A stretch of DNA of 64,000 bases from Geothrix edaphica (GTDB lineage: Bacteria; Acidobacteriota; Holophagae; Holophagales; Holophagaceae): assembly GCF_030268045.1 (NCBI RefSeq), contig NZ_BSDC01000001.1, forward strand, positions 1,178,001-1,242,000, in the 5' to 3' direction. Made by a program: the position numbers and the translations under genes. Positions 52,810 to 61,670 of this stretch are shown here, piece by piece. Under the pieces are notes generated by a model. It made no database searches. It was given only the letters and a program-made list of their open reading frames with translations, and had not been told where the DNA came from. Position 1 is the stretch's first letter. Each line of letters starts with the position of its first letter.

Positions 52810-54534
52810 ATGGTTCCGACGCCGCCACGCGATGCCTACTACACCCTGACCAAAGCCCTGATCTCCATCGGAAGGAAAAACGGATTCCTGCTGGTCGACC
52901 AGCTCAACGATTTCCTCCCCAACACCGCCTCAAGCCCCGATGACCTCGAAGTGGTCATGGGTTTGTTCGCGCGTCTGGGCGTGGGCATCGGTGCCACGGA
53001 GGAGGAGGCCCAGGCTGCCCGCGAGGCCATCGAGCCCGAGTTCATCGTGGTGGAAGGCGGCGGGAAGGGCGACAAGGATCTCGAGACCGAGATCGACAGC
53101 CCCGACAGCGACAAGTTCAACGACCCGGTCCGCATGTACCTCAAGGAGATGGGCACGGTGCCCCTCCTCAAGCGCGAGGACGAGGTCGAGATCGCCAAGC
53201 GCATCGAAGTGGGCGTCCGCAGCGTCATGCGGGCCCTCTCCCGGTCCCGCCTGGCCGCCAGCCTGCTCATCGACATCGGCAAGATGCTGAAGGAGAACCC
53301 CGGCAAGATCCGCGAGGTCGTGGGCCTGTCCGACGAGGTGGACGACGACGAGGATGCCGAGAGCACCTCCGCCACCCAGCACGTGCACCACCAGTTTGAG
53401 AAGCTGCTGGTCTACGACCAGGCGCTCCAGGACCTGCTGGAGCTGAAGCTCCTGGTGGACGCCGGCACCAAGACCCTGCCCAAGAAGCGCAAGCTCGACC
53501 GCGAGATCCTCCACGCCCGGGCCCGGCTCTCGCGCCAGATCCGCAAGCTGGGGCTCAACAGCCTGGCCGTCACCCGCCTCATCGACCGCATCACCCACCA
53601 GCACAGCCAGGTGATGGCCGGCGAGCGCAAGTGCCGCGAGCTGCGGGACCGCCTGAAGAACCCCGCCTTCGCCAAGCTCAAGGACCGCTACAAGGACGAG
53701 CTGGCCCACATCGAGAAGACCCTGGCCGACTTCTTCGAGAAGTACGAGACCACCAGCGACTACTTCCACAAGGACTTCAACGGCCTCAAGGCCGCCGAGA
53801 GCATCAGCCGCGCCGCCAAGGCCGAGCTCATCGAGGCCAACCTCCGCCTCGTGGTCAGCATCGCCAAGCGCTACACCAACCGCGGCCTGCAGTTCCTGGA
53901 CCTCATCCAGGAGGGCAACATCGGGCTCATGAAGGCCGTGGACAAGTTCGAATACAGCCGCGGCTTCAAGTTCTCGACCTACGCCACCTGGTGGATCCGG
54001 CAGGCCATCACCCGCGCCATCGCGGATCAGGCCCGCACGATCCGCATCCCCGTGCACATGATCGAGACCATCAACAAGCTCATCCGCACCCAGCGCGAGC
54101 TGGTGCAGAAGCTGGGCCGCGAACCCTCCAGCGAGGAGATCGCCCACGCCATGGACATGCCCGTGGGCAAGGTCCGCAAGGTGATGAAGATCGCGCAGGA
54201 GCCCATCTCCCTCGAAACGCCCATCGGCGAGGAGGAGGATTCCCACCTGGGGGACTTCATCGAGGACAAGACCGTGGTCTCCCCCGTGGAGCAGGTCGTG
54301 CAGCAGCGCCTCAAGGAGACCGTCCGCAACGTGCTCAACACCCTCAGCGAGCGCGAGGAGCGCGTCCTCCGCATGCGCTTCGGCGTGGGCGACGACGGCT
54401 CGGAGCACACCCTGGAGGAGGTCGGCAGCGAGTTCGCCGTCACCCGCGAGCGCATCCGCCAGATCGAGTCCAAGGCCCTGCGTAAAATTCGCCACCCGCG
54501 CTATTCCAAGACGCTCAAGGCCTTCCTCGGCTAA
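52810..54534 (+). CDS. rpoD: Primary RNA polymerase sigma factor (sigma-70)
   Basis: 574 residues from ATG 52810, chosen because GAGG lies 6 nt upstream; an ATG at 52783 would add 9 residues but has no ribosome-binding site. Region 1.1 lies at the N-terminus, region 1.2 is [17 protein letters not shown], then a non-conserved insert (about 170-310), region 2 with [20 protein letters not shown] and [14 protein letters not shown], region 3, and region 4.2 with [20 protein letters not shown] and the tail [16 protein letters not shown]. All core elements of a housekeeping sigma factor are intact. The 3' terminal 48 bp are repeated twice more just downstream. Confidence 0.97.
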   Translation: MVPTPPRDAYYTLTKALISIGRKNGFLLVDQLNDFLPNTASSPDDLEVVMGLFARLGVGIGATEEEAQAAREAIEPEFIVVEGGGKGDKDLETEIDSPDSDKFNDPVRMYLKEMGTVPLLKREDEVEIAKRIEVGVRSVMRALSRSRLAASLLIDIGKMLKENPGKIREVVGLSDEVDDDEDAESTSATQHVHHQFEKLLVYDQALQDLLELKLLVDAGTKTLPKKRKLDREILHARARLSRQIRKLGLNSLAVTRLIDRITHQHSQVMAGERKCRELRDRLKNPAFAKLKDRYKDELAHIEKTLADFFEKYETTSDYFHKDFNGLKAAESISRAAKAELIEANLRLVVSIAKRYTNRGLQFLDLIQEGNIGLMKAVDKFEYSRGFKFSTYATWWIRQAITRAIADQARTIRIPVHMIETINKLIRTQRELVQKLGREPSSEEIAHAMDMPVGKVRKVMKIAQEPISLETPIGEEEDSHLGDFIEDKTVVSPVEQVVQQRLKETVRNVLNTLSEREERVLRMRFGVGDDGSEHTLEEVGSEFAVTRERIRQIESKALRKIRHPRYSKTLKAFLG

Positions 54535-54752
54535 ACGCGGGAGCCATGACCGCATGGGTCGGCGAATTTGTGAGCCATCCGAAGGATGCGAACAGGATTC
54601 GCCACCCGCGTTATTCCAAGACGCTCAAGGCCTTCCTCGGCTAAACGCGGGAGCCATGACCGCATGGGTCGGCGAATTTGTGAGCCATCCGAAGGATGCG
54701 AACAGGATCCGACACCCGCGCTATTCCAGGACTCTGAAAGCGTTCTTGGGAT
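54487..54752 (+). repeat. 110-bp tandem repeat carrying the 3' end of rpoD (2 full units plus a diverged partial unit)
   Basis: Unit 1 starts at 54487 inside rpoD, unit 2 at 54597 (one or two differences from unit 1), and a partial unit at 54707-54752. Each unit begins with the codons for [15 protein letters not shown] and stop, then about 60 bp of spacer. The third tail has many synonymous changes (for example CTGAAAGCGTTCTTGGGA) and one K-to-R change, so it is older or has another origin. GGCGAAT in the spacer and ATTCGCC at the unit start can pair around a CATCC-GAA-GGATG hairpin. Confidence 0.93.
54546..54644 (+). CDS. Mini-ORF 1 ending in the sigma-70 tail (32 aa)
   Basis: ATG 54546 preceded by CGGGAG at 4-nt spacing; the peptide starts MTAWVGEFVSHPKDANR and continues in frame into [15 protein letters not shown], the last 15 residues of RpoD. 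Created by the tandem repeat. Translation is possible from the ribosome-binding site, 12 bp after the rpoD stop, but there is no evidence of function. Described so that it is not lost. Confidence 0.3.
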   Translation: MTAWVGEFVSHPKDANRIRHPRYSKTLKAFLG

Positions 54753-54754
54753 AA
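54656..54754 (+). CDS. Mini-ORF 2 ending in the sigma-70 tail (32 aa)
   Basis: Same arrangement as mini-ORF 1, 110 bp downstream: ATG 54656 with CGGGAG, same 17-residue start, then IRHPRYSRTLKAFLG from the diverged third tail. The tail keeps its protein sequence despite many synonymous differences, which argues that it was once under selection as the end of a real sigma-factor gene. Confidence 0.3.
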   Translation: MTAWVGEFVSHPKDANRIRHPRYSRTLKAFLG

Positions 54755-54756
54755 AT

Positions 54757-54854
54757 ACACTCGCGGAGGATGCCGAGAATGCGGAGGGTCGCAGAGGAGA
54801 AAATCCTTTTCCTTCTCTGCGGCCCTCCGCTGCCTTCGCACTCTCTGCGAGTGT
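54757..54854. repeat. Long imperfect inverted repeat downstream of rpoD
   Basis: Outer arms ACACTCGC (54757-54764) and GCGAGTGT (54847-54854) are perfect. Inner arms GCGGAGGGTCGCAGAGGAG (54781-54799) and CTTCTCTGCGGCCCTCCGC (54812-54830) match at 17 of 19, with an A/T-rich loop. The stretch 54535-54883 holds only the rpoD-tail repeat and this element; no conventional gene. It could terminate the rpoD transcript. Confidence 0.8.
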
Positions 54855-54883
54855 TTTCCGCTTTCCCTGGGTAGCCTGAGCCC

Positions 54884-56503
54884 GTGACCGAATCGAAAAG
54901 CCCCTTCGCTCCGCTCCGCAGCCACATGTTCCTCGCGATCTGGATCGCGGCCATGGCTTCGAACGTGGGCACCTGGGTCCAGAGCGTGGGCGAGAAGTGG
55001 CTCATGGCGGAGATCAGCCGGTCCCCGCTGCTCATGAGCCTCATCGAGACGGGCGCCACCCTGCCCATGCTGGCGCTCTCCATGCCCGGCGGCGCCATCG
55101 CCGACATCGTGGACCGCCGGCGGCTGCTCCTGGCCACCCAGGCCTGGATGCTGCTGGCCGCCGCGGCCATGGCCATCCTCTCCGCCCTGCACCTGGTGAC
55201 GCCCGGCGTGCTCATCGGCATGTCGCTGCTGCTGGGCGTGGGCGCTGCCCTCAATGCCCCGGCCTGGCAGGCTTCGGTGCCGGACCTGGTGCCAAAAGAC
55301 CAGATCGCCGCCGGCGTGGCCCTCAACAGCGCCGGCTTCAATGTGAGCCGGGCCGTGGGCCCCGCCCTGGGCGGCCTGGTGGTGGGCTGGCTCGGTGCCA
55401 CCTGGGCCTTCGCTCTCAACGCGGTCTCCTTCGTGGGCGTGCTCGTGGTCCTGAAGGGATGGAAGCGCCAGACCATCACCACGGACCTGCCCGCGGAGCG
55501 CTTCATCGCGGCCATGAAGGTGGGTCTTCGGTACACCTGGCACAGCAAGGCGCTGCAGGTGATCCTGCTGCGTGGCGGCGGCTTCGTGTTCTTCGGCGGC
55601 CCGATCTTCTCGCTGCTGCCCACCCTGGCCATCCACCGGCTCCAGCTCGGCTCCACCGCCTTCGGCCTGCTGCTGGGTTGCATCGGGGCCGGGGCCGTGG
55701 GCGCCACACTGCTACTCCCCTCGCTCCGCAAGAAACTCACCCCCAACATGCTGATGGCCGCCGCCACGGCCACCTTCGCCCTGGGCCTCCTGGTGCTGGC
55801 TTTCGTCTCGCACACCCTTTCTGTGGGGCTGGCCCTCCTGGTCTGCGGAGGCGGCTGGCTGGCGGTCCTGAGCACCTGCAACACCGGGGTCCAGCTTTCA
55901 GTGCCCTCCTGGGTGCGCGCGCGGGCCCTGGGTGTCTACATCACGGTCTGGGGCGGGGCCATGGCCGGCGGAGCGGCCTTCTGGGGCGTCGTGGGGGAGC
56001 GCTGGGGCATCCATACCGCCTATGCCGCGGCGGGCCTCGGCATGCTCCTGCTGCTGGCCATCACGGGGCGCCTGAAGATCCAGGCCCTCCAGCGGCCGCT
56101 GGACCTGAGCCCCCACCACCTCGAGCCCCACTCGCCCGGGCCCATCCATCCTGACGAGGGACCGATCCTCACGGTGCTCGAATACCGGGTGCCACAGGAT
56201 CGCAAGGCCGCCTTCCAGGAGGCCATGCGGGAGGTCCGCCGGATCCGCATCCGGGACGGCGCCGTGCGCTGGTCCCTATTCCAGGATCTGGTGCCCCCCG
56301 ATCCCGGCCAACTCCGGTTCGTGGAGAGCTTCCTCAGCTCCAGCTGGGGGGAGCACCTCCGGCAGCACCACCGCGCCACCGTGGAGGATCGGGCCTTCCT
56401 CCGGAAAGCCTATGCGCTCGGGGTGGAGCCGCGCCCCCGGATCCGTCACCTGGCGGCGGCCTGGGAGGACCAGAGCTCCCTCCTGGACCGCATCCTGGAA
56501 TAG
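54884..56503 (+). CDS. MFS exporter of the MFS_3/EntS family with soluble C-terminal domain
   Basis: 539 residues. About twelve transmembrane helices in the first 400 residues, with loop 2-3 motif GGAIADIVDRRRLLL and LNAPAWQASVPDLVPKDQI, NSAGFNVSRAVGPALGGLV, typical of MFS_3 (PF05977-like) proteins related to EntS. The C-terminal 120 residues form a soluble module (ILTVLEYRVPQDRKAAFQEA, FVESFLSSSWGEHLRQH) resembling an antibiotic-biosynthesis-monooxygenase-like dimeric fold that is usual in this family. Probably exports a hydrophobic small molecule. The GTG start at 54884 has no strong ribosome-binding site. Confidence 0.87.
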   Translation: MTESKSPFAPLRSHMFLAIWIAAMASNVGTWVQSVGEKWLMAEISRSPLLMSLIETGATLPMLALSMPGGAIADIVDRRRLLLATQAWMLLAAAAMAILSALHLVTPGVLIGMSLLLGVGAALNAPAWQASVPDLVPKDQIAAGVALNSAGFNVSRAVGPALGGLVVGWLGATWAFALNAVSFVGVLVVLKGWKRQTITTDLPAERFIAAMKVGLRYTWHSKALQVILLRGGGFVFFGGPIFSLLPTLAIHRLQLGSTAFGLLLGCIGAGAVGATLLLPSLRKKLTPNMLMAAATATFALGLLVLAFVSHTLSVGLALLVCGGGWLAVLSTCNTGVQLSVPSWVRARALGVYITVWGGAMAGGAAFWGVVGERWGIHTAYAAAGLGMLLLLAITGRLKIQALQRPLDLSPHHLEPHSPGPIHPDEGPILTVLEYRVPQDRKAAFQEAMREVRRIRIRDGAVRWSLFQDLVPPDPGQLRFVESFLSSSWGEHLRQHHRATVEDRAFLRKAYALGVEPRPRIRHLAAAWEDQSSLLDRILE

Positions 56504-56572
56504 GCTACCGGGACGCTAGGAGCCCTGAGCTGTTTCGGTCATGCTGGTTCCATCGCTTCGGAGCCCGCGCCC

Positions 56573-57541
56573 GTGCTTTCCAAGGACCAGACCCTGGGGA
56601 AATACCAGATCCTGGACCGCCTCGGCTCTGGCGGTTTCGGGGCCGTTTACCTGGCCATGGACACCTGGGTCAACCGCAAGGTGGCCCTGAAGGTGCCGCA
56701 CCAGCAGCAGGACGAGATCGTGGACCAGCTCAAGGAGGCGCGGATCATGGCCGCGCTCAAGCACCCGAACATCGTCGAGCTCATCACCACCGAGCGGAAG
56801 AACGGGATCTTCTTCATGGTGCTCGAGTACGTCGAAGGCGAGAGCCTCGACCGGATCATCCGCCGCGAGCGCACCCTGCCCCCGGCCCGGGCCCTGGAGA
56901 TCGGCCTGGACGTGTGCAGCGCCATCGCCTTCGCCCACGGCCACCAGATCCTCCACCGCGACCTGCGGCCCGCCAACATCCTCGTGAACCGCGAAGGCGT
57001 GGCCAAGGTCACGGACTTCGGCACCTCCCGGGTGCTGGAGCTGCAGCACGTGCCCTACGCGCCCACCCGCATCGGGTCGCCGCCCTACATGGCCCCCGAG
57101 CACTTCCGGGGCCGGGCCGTCTTCCAGTCCGACCTCTGGTCCCTGGGCATCACCCTCTACGAGATGCTCACGGGCACCGTGCCCTTTTACGATGCGGACC
57201 CGCTCAAGATCGCCCAGGCCTTCACCAGCCAGCAGGTGGTGGCGCCGCACCTCCGCAATCCCATCGTCCCCAAGGCCTTCTCTGAAGTGGTCATGAAGGC
57301 TCTGGCCGTCAACCTCGGCGAGCGCTACCTGTCGGCCCAGGCCTTCCTGGAGGCCCTCCGCCGCCTCAAGGACAGCGTGGCCCGCGAGACCCGGCCCCTG
57401 GGCACCGCCGTGCTCTCGTCCAGCAGCTCGGGCCCCCACCCCACCCTGCGCGCCGCCACCCAGGCCAGGCTGTGCCGCTTCTGCTACCGCCAGCTGCCCC
57501 GCATGGCCATGATCTGCCCCAGCTGCGGCGAAAAGAACTGA
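56573..57541 (+). CDS. Serine/threonine protein kinase with C-terminal zinc ribbon
   Basis: 322 residues. Kinase domain (about 10-265): GSGGFGAVYLA, VALKVPHQ (ATP-anchoring Lys), the catalytic loop HRDLRPANILV, TDFGTSR, SPPYMAPEHFRG and SDLWSLGITLYEMLTG. The catalytic-loop Lys of HRDLKPxN is Arg, a substitution usual in Tyr kinases but rare in bacterial Ser/Thr kinases. The C-terminus carries CRFCYRQLPRMAMICPSCGE, a C-x2-C...C-x2-C zinc ribbon, instead of a membrane anchor, so the protein is soluble. It overlaps the TamB-like gene by 1 nt. GTG start. Confidence 0.9.
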   Translation: MLSKDQTLGKYQILDRLGSGGFGAVYLAMDTWVNRKVALKVPHQQQDEIVDQLKEARIMAALKHPNIVELITTERKNGIFFMVLEYVEGESLDRIIRRERTLPPARALEIGLDVCSAIAFAHGHQILHRDLRPANILVNREGVAKVTDFGTSRVLELQHVPYAPTRIGSPPYMAPEHFRGRAVFQSDLWSLGITLYEMLTGTVPFYDADPLKIAQAFTSQQVVAPHLRNPIVPKAFSEVVMKALAVNLGERYLSAQAFLEALRRLKDSVARETRPLGTAVLSSSSSGPHPTLRAATQARLCRFCYRQLPRMAMICPSCGEKN

Positions 57542-60500
57542 TGGTCTGGCATCCGACGAAGGAAGCGGTGCAACGGCTCTGGGGCCGCCGCTGGGTGCGG
57601 CGCGTGTCCTATGTCCTGGTGGCCGGCGGCGCCACCATGACCATCGTCCCGTGGGTGGCGACCCGACCGGCGGTGCTGCGCTGGACCATCTCCAAGCTGG
57701 ACGCCCTGGTGCGCGAGGAGACCGGCCTTTCCCTGGAAGTCGGCCAGCTGGAGGTCCATCCCCTCTTCGGCTCCGCAGCCATGAAGGATGTGCGGCTCGG
57801 CGGCGACCTGCTCACGGTGCAGCGGGTGGAAGTCCAGGCGAACCTGACCTCCCTGTTCGGCCCCGCGCCACGCATTTTCTCGATCCGGGTGGAGCGCCCC
57901 CACCTCCGCCTCACCGAAGCCGGTCTGGCGTCCATCCACCTCAAGGAGCATCCGCCCCGCAAGGGCCCCCTGCCCCAGGTACGCCTGGATCTGCTCAGCA
58001 TCACCGGGGGCGAGATCGAGCTCCCCGAGCCTCTGCGGGGCCTGCCCGCCATGCGCTACCAGTTCGAGGTGAAGGCCACAGGTCCGGGGCCCAACCGGCT
58101 GCGCGTGGATGTGGCCGGCCCCCAGCTGATGGTCCTGGGACCCAAGGGCTGGGAGAAGGGCCGCCTGGACTTGAACGGCGAGGTTGCGGAGACCTTCGTG
58201 GCCCTCAAGGAGGGCTACCTCCGCCTGGGTGAAAGCCAGGTCCGCCTGCATGGACAGTTTGATGCGAAGACCCCCCAGCGGCCCGAGCGGCTGGAGGCCC
58301 AGCTGGCGGGCATCCTGGGCCTGACCCAGGCCGCCCACTGGGGAGGCATGACGCGTCCCCCCCTCGCGGGCAGCCTGGACTTCACCGCCTCCGTGAACGG
58401 GGCCCTCGCAAATCCCCAATGGACCCTGGCTGCCGAGGGGACCGGACTTCAGCCATCGGAGGCCACCTTCGCGCCCGGTAGCCTCGCCCTTCATGGCCGC
58501 GGCAATCTGGAAGGATTCCAGCTGAGCCAGTTCCGCTGGCATTCCCCGCAGGGAGAGCTTGACCTCGAGGGGAGCTGGTCCCACAAGACACCCGCCAGAG
58601 GCACCCTCACTGGCCGGGCCCTGGACCTCGAGGCCCTGGGCAGGCTCCTCCGGATCCAGGAATTCCAGGGCCTCCGGGGGGACCTGCGCGCCCAGGTGGA
58701 AGGTCCCAGGGACGCCGCTGCCCTCCGCCGGCCCGACCGCTGGCAGGGAACCGTCCAGCTGGGGCTGACCCAGCATGGCCTGGAGGCGGGAAATCTGCGT
58801 GCCACCGTCCGGAACGGGCGGGCCACACTGGATCAGCTTCACCTCGACCTGGAGGCCCTCAAGGCCCAGGGCACCGGGTGGGCCGACCTGGGGCCCCGGG
58901 GACTGATCCGTCTGGAGGCCGAGGGGAACGCGGAGGTGGGGGCGGGCCAGGTGGGCCGGGCGCTCCGGGCCTGGAAGGTGGTGGACCTCGATATGGAGGG
59001 GCAGACCCGGGCCCAGGCGAAGGTCCGCTGGACCCGCGGTCCGGGCCTGGAGCTGGACGGCTCGGCCCAGGTCACCCAGCCCCGCTGGCACGGTGCGCAG
59101 GCAGACAGCGTCCAGGCGAATGTCCAGATCCGAGACACCGACCTGCGCGTCACGGACATCCGCCTGCAGAAGGGCGAGGGCAGCGGCGCGGGCGACCTCT
59201 GGCTGACCTGGGGCCGGACCGCCCCCGGCCAGAAGCAGATGGACATGTGCTTCACCGCCTTCCGCCTGCCGGTGGCCGAAGGGCTCAAGGCGGCTGATCT
59301 GGGGGACCTGCCCATCACAGGCACCGGAGGAGGCTGGGTGCGCCTCCAGGGTCGATTCGACCACATCACAATGAACGGCGAGGCTCAAGTTGAATCTGGT
59401 GTAGCTTACGGAATCAAAATTCCAGCAGCTTCCTCCAGCTTCGCCATGGACCTGGGCAGCCTCCGGCTGCGGCTCGAGGGGGTGCGGATCGGCGAACGGC
59501 TCGACCTGCTGGGTGGGCCCGGAGGCGCGCCCGAAGGCGCCCTGGCCCTGACCGGCAGGGCCGACATGGACTTCCAGGGCTGGACCTGGTGGGTGGACCT
59601 CGCGGGGCGTCTGGATTCCCAGCTCCTGGCCCTCCCAGGGCCCCACATCCAGGCCCAGGTGGAAGCCCGGCTCCTGGGGCCCATCACCAGCCCGTTCGGG
59701 GCTCTGGACCTGCCCGAAGGCCAGGCCACCTTGAGCCGGGGCCGCGTCTTCTTCGAGGGCCGCAGCGTGGAGGGCCTCGAGGCGAAGGTGAACCTGGAGC
59801 GTGGCCGGATGGAGGGACGGCTCGGAATCGAAGGCATGACCCGCTCTCTGGTCGAAGCCCAGGTCCGGCCGGAGGGACCCGATCTGGTCGGCAGCTTCTC
59901 CCTCGCCATATCCCCCGAGAGCGCCCACACGGAAACCCTGGCCCGGGGTCTCACGGATGACCTGCTGGAGGACCTGAACCTGGAGGCCGTCGCCCAGGGC
60001 CGCTGGAATGGCCGGGCCCTGACCTGGACGGGCACGCTGAACCGCCTGGCGGCTCAGTTCAGCGCCTTCGAGCTGCATCAGGCCAGGCCCTCGGCCCTCC
60101 GCGGCGACGCCGCCGGCGCGGAAGTCGACATCACCCTGGAGGGCGGCGCCCGGAAGGCGTCAGACGCGGCGCCAGCCCAGGCGGCGGGGCTGCGGATCTC
60201 GGGCACGGTGCCCTTCTCGAACGCCGGTTCTCTGGGTCTCCGGGCCCAGGGAACTGCGAACCTGGCCCACCTCAAGGCCATCTTTGACCGCGTGATGGAG
60301 GTGGATGAGTACAACCTGCTCTCTGAGGTCAGGGTCCAGGGGACGAGCCGCTTCGACCTCCTGGCCCACGGGACCTATGCCAATCCGCAGCTGGACGGCA
60401 CGCTCTCCCTTGAGAAGGGGCAGATGAACCTGCGGGGCTATCAGGGCGTGGAGGACCTCCAGGCGGAAGTGGTGTTCAAGGACCGCACGATCTCCATCCC

Positions 60501-61623
60501 CGTGGACAAGCCCCTGCGGGGCACCCTCGCCCATGGCGACCTGGTGGTGTCCGGCGGCCTCATCTGGCGGCTGGGGGGACTGGATACCTATGCGCTGAAG
60601 GCCTCCCTGGCCAACTTCCAGCTCCGCGATGTGCCGGATGGCCTGGACCTCCAGGGCACCCTGCGTGCCACCCTGGAAGGCACCGAGGAGAGCGGCCTGC
60701 TCAAGGGCCGGCTGCGGGCCGATCACCTGAGCTACCACACCGAGGTGAAGCTGGCCGATCTCATCCTCCGCAGCGCCCTCAGTGACAGCGGTGGGCTGGT
60801 GGGCCTGGACCTGGACGATCCCCTGGAGCGCATCCGGCTGGAGCTCGACCTGGACCTCCGCAGCCCCTGGAGCTTCGACACCAACCTGCTGAAGCTGGAG
60901 GGCCACACCGAAGGCCCCTTCCAGGTCCTGGGCACCCTGGCGCACCCCGCCCTCAAGGGCACCCTGGTCTTCCAGCCCGGCGGCCGCATCACCAACATCT
61001 TCCCGGCGGGCGACATGGTGGTGAACCAAGGCTCGCTGCGCTTCTCTGAAGCCCGCGGCCTGGATCCCAGCATCAACCTCCAGGGCAGCGTCAGCTCCAT
61101 TCCGGGCTACACCGTGAACCTCGATATCCACGGCACCCTGAGCAACCTGTCCATCGTGCCCAGCTCCACGCCGAGCCTGCGCCAGGACGAGATCGTGGCC
61201 ATCCTCATCAACCCCGGCAACGTGGCCAACGTCGGCACCGCCGGCGCCTCCTCCGGCGCCACCCAGGGCGCCATCACCTCGGGCATCGCCAGCGCGGGGT
61301 CCGGCCTCATCTCCACCCTGGCCTTCGCGCCCCTGCAGGAGCAGCTGCGGAGGACCCTCGGCCTGGACCGCGTGAACGTGGCCGTGCGCACCACCAGCCT
61401 CGGCACCACGGAGACCGAGGTCACCCTGGGCAAGAGCATCAACCTGTTCGGCCAGCGCAGCGCCTTCGTGGTGTCCCACCGGAAGAGCGGCGAGCTCAGC
61501 ATCACCTCCGGCCAGGTGGAGTGGCGCTTCGGCGGCTTCATCCTCCAGCTGGGCGCCAGCAAGGGCGGTGGCACCGGACTGCACCCGTCGGGGGAGATCC
61601 GGCACTCCTGGAGCCCGAAGTAG
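57541..61623 (+). CDS. TamB-like (DUF490) envelope assembly/lipid-transport protein
   Basis: 1360 residues from ATG 57541. A single N-terminal anchor (VSYVLVAGGATMTIVPWVA) and then a very long repetitive beta-rich region (LSLEVGQLEVHPLFGSAAMKD; repeated LDLEG, GTLA..., LRGDLRAQVEG patterns) ending in the TamB signature region (VNQGSLRFSEARGLDPSINL, VSSIPGYTVNLDIHGTLSNL, SSTPSLRQDEIVAIL, NVAVRTTSLGTTETEVTLGK). TamB-like bridges span the periplasm and move phospholipid or assist outer-membrane protein assembly. No TamA neighbour is seen. A short A/T-richer codon patch lies at about 59380-59440. Confidence 0.92.
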   Translation: MVWHPTKEAVQRLWGRRWVRRVSYVLVAGGATMTIVPWVATRPAVLRWTISKLDALVREETGLSLEVGQLEVHPLFGSAAMKDVRLGGDLLTVQRVEVQANLTSLFGPAPRIFSIRVERPHLRLTEAGLASIHLKEHPPRKGPLPQVRLDLLSITGGEIELPEPLRGLPAMRYQFEVKATGPGPNRLRVDVAGPQLMVLGPKGWEKGRLDLNGEVAETFVALKEGYLRLGESQVRLHGQFDAKTPQRPERLEAQLAGILGLTQAAHWGGMTRPPLAGSLDFTASVNGALANPQWTLAAEGTGLQPSEATFAPGSLALHGRGNLEGFQLSQFRWHSPQGELDLEGSWSHKTPARGTLTGRALDLEALGRLLRIQEFQGLRGDLRAQVEGPRDAAALRRPDRWQGTVQLGLTQHGLEAGNLRATVRNGRATLDQLHLDLEALKAQGTGWADLGPRGLIRLEAEGNAEVGAGQVGRALRAWKVVDLDMEGQTRAQAKVRWTRGPGLELDGSAQVTQPRWHGAQADSVQANVQIRDTDLRVTDIRLQKGEGSGAGDLWLTWGRTAPGQKQMDMCFTAFRLPVAEGLKAADLGDLPITGTGGGWVRLQGRFDHITMNGEAQVESGVAYGIKIPAASSSFAMDLGSLRLRLEGVRIGERLDLLGGPGGAPEGALALTGRADMDFQGWTWWVDLAGRLDSQLLALPGPHIQAQVEARLLGPITSPFGALDLPEGQATLSRGRVFFEGRSVEGLEAKVNLERGRMEGRLGIEGMTRSLVEAQVRPEGPDLVGSFSLAISPESAHTETLARGLTDDLLEDLNLEAVAQGRWNGRALTWTGTLNRLAAQFSAFELHQARPSALRGDAAGAEVDITLEGGARKASDAAPAQAAGLRISGTVPFSNAGSLGLRAQGTANLAHLKAIFDRVMEVDEYNLLSEVRVQGTSRFDLLAHGTYANPQLDGTLSLEKGQMNLRGYQGVEDLQAEVVFKDRTISIPVDKPLRGTLAHGDLVVSGGLIWRLGGLDTYALKASLANFQLRDVPDGLDLQGTLRATLEGTEESGLLKGRLRADHLSYHTEVKLADLILRSALSDSGGLVGLDLDDPLERIRLELDLDLRSPWSFDTNLLKLEGHTEGPFQVLGTLAHPALKGTLVFQPGGRITNIFPAGDMVVNQGSLRFSEARGLDPSINLQGSVSSIPGYTVNLDIHGTLSNLSIVPSSTPSLRQDEIVAILINPGNVANVGTAGASSGATQGAITSGIASAGSGLISTLAFAPLQEQLRRTLGLDRVNVAVRTTSLGTTETEVTLGKSINLFGQRSAFVVSHRKSGELSITSGQVEWRFGGFILQLGASKGGGTGLHPSGEIRHSWSPK

Positions 61624-61664
61624 GCTGGAGGCTGGAGGCTGGAGGCGGTAGGTTGGAGCTGGAG
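61623..61664. repeat. Tandem 7-bp GGCTGGA repeats overlapping the moaD ribosome-binding site
   Basis: Three exact GGCTGGA units (61623-61643) begin at the last base of the TamB-like stop, followed by GGCGGTA, GGTTGGA and GCTGGA variants. The array supplies several GGAG ribosome-binding-site look-alikes ahead of moaD; copy number could change by slippage. Confidence 0.85.
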
Positions 61665-61670
61665 ATGGCC

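Noticed and set aside
54554-54754. 66-codon ORF in another frame across the rpoD-tail repeat
   Set aside because: It is an open frame generated by the tandem repeat; only the frame with the CGGGAG-ATG start reproduces the sigma tail.
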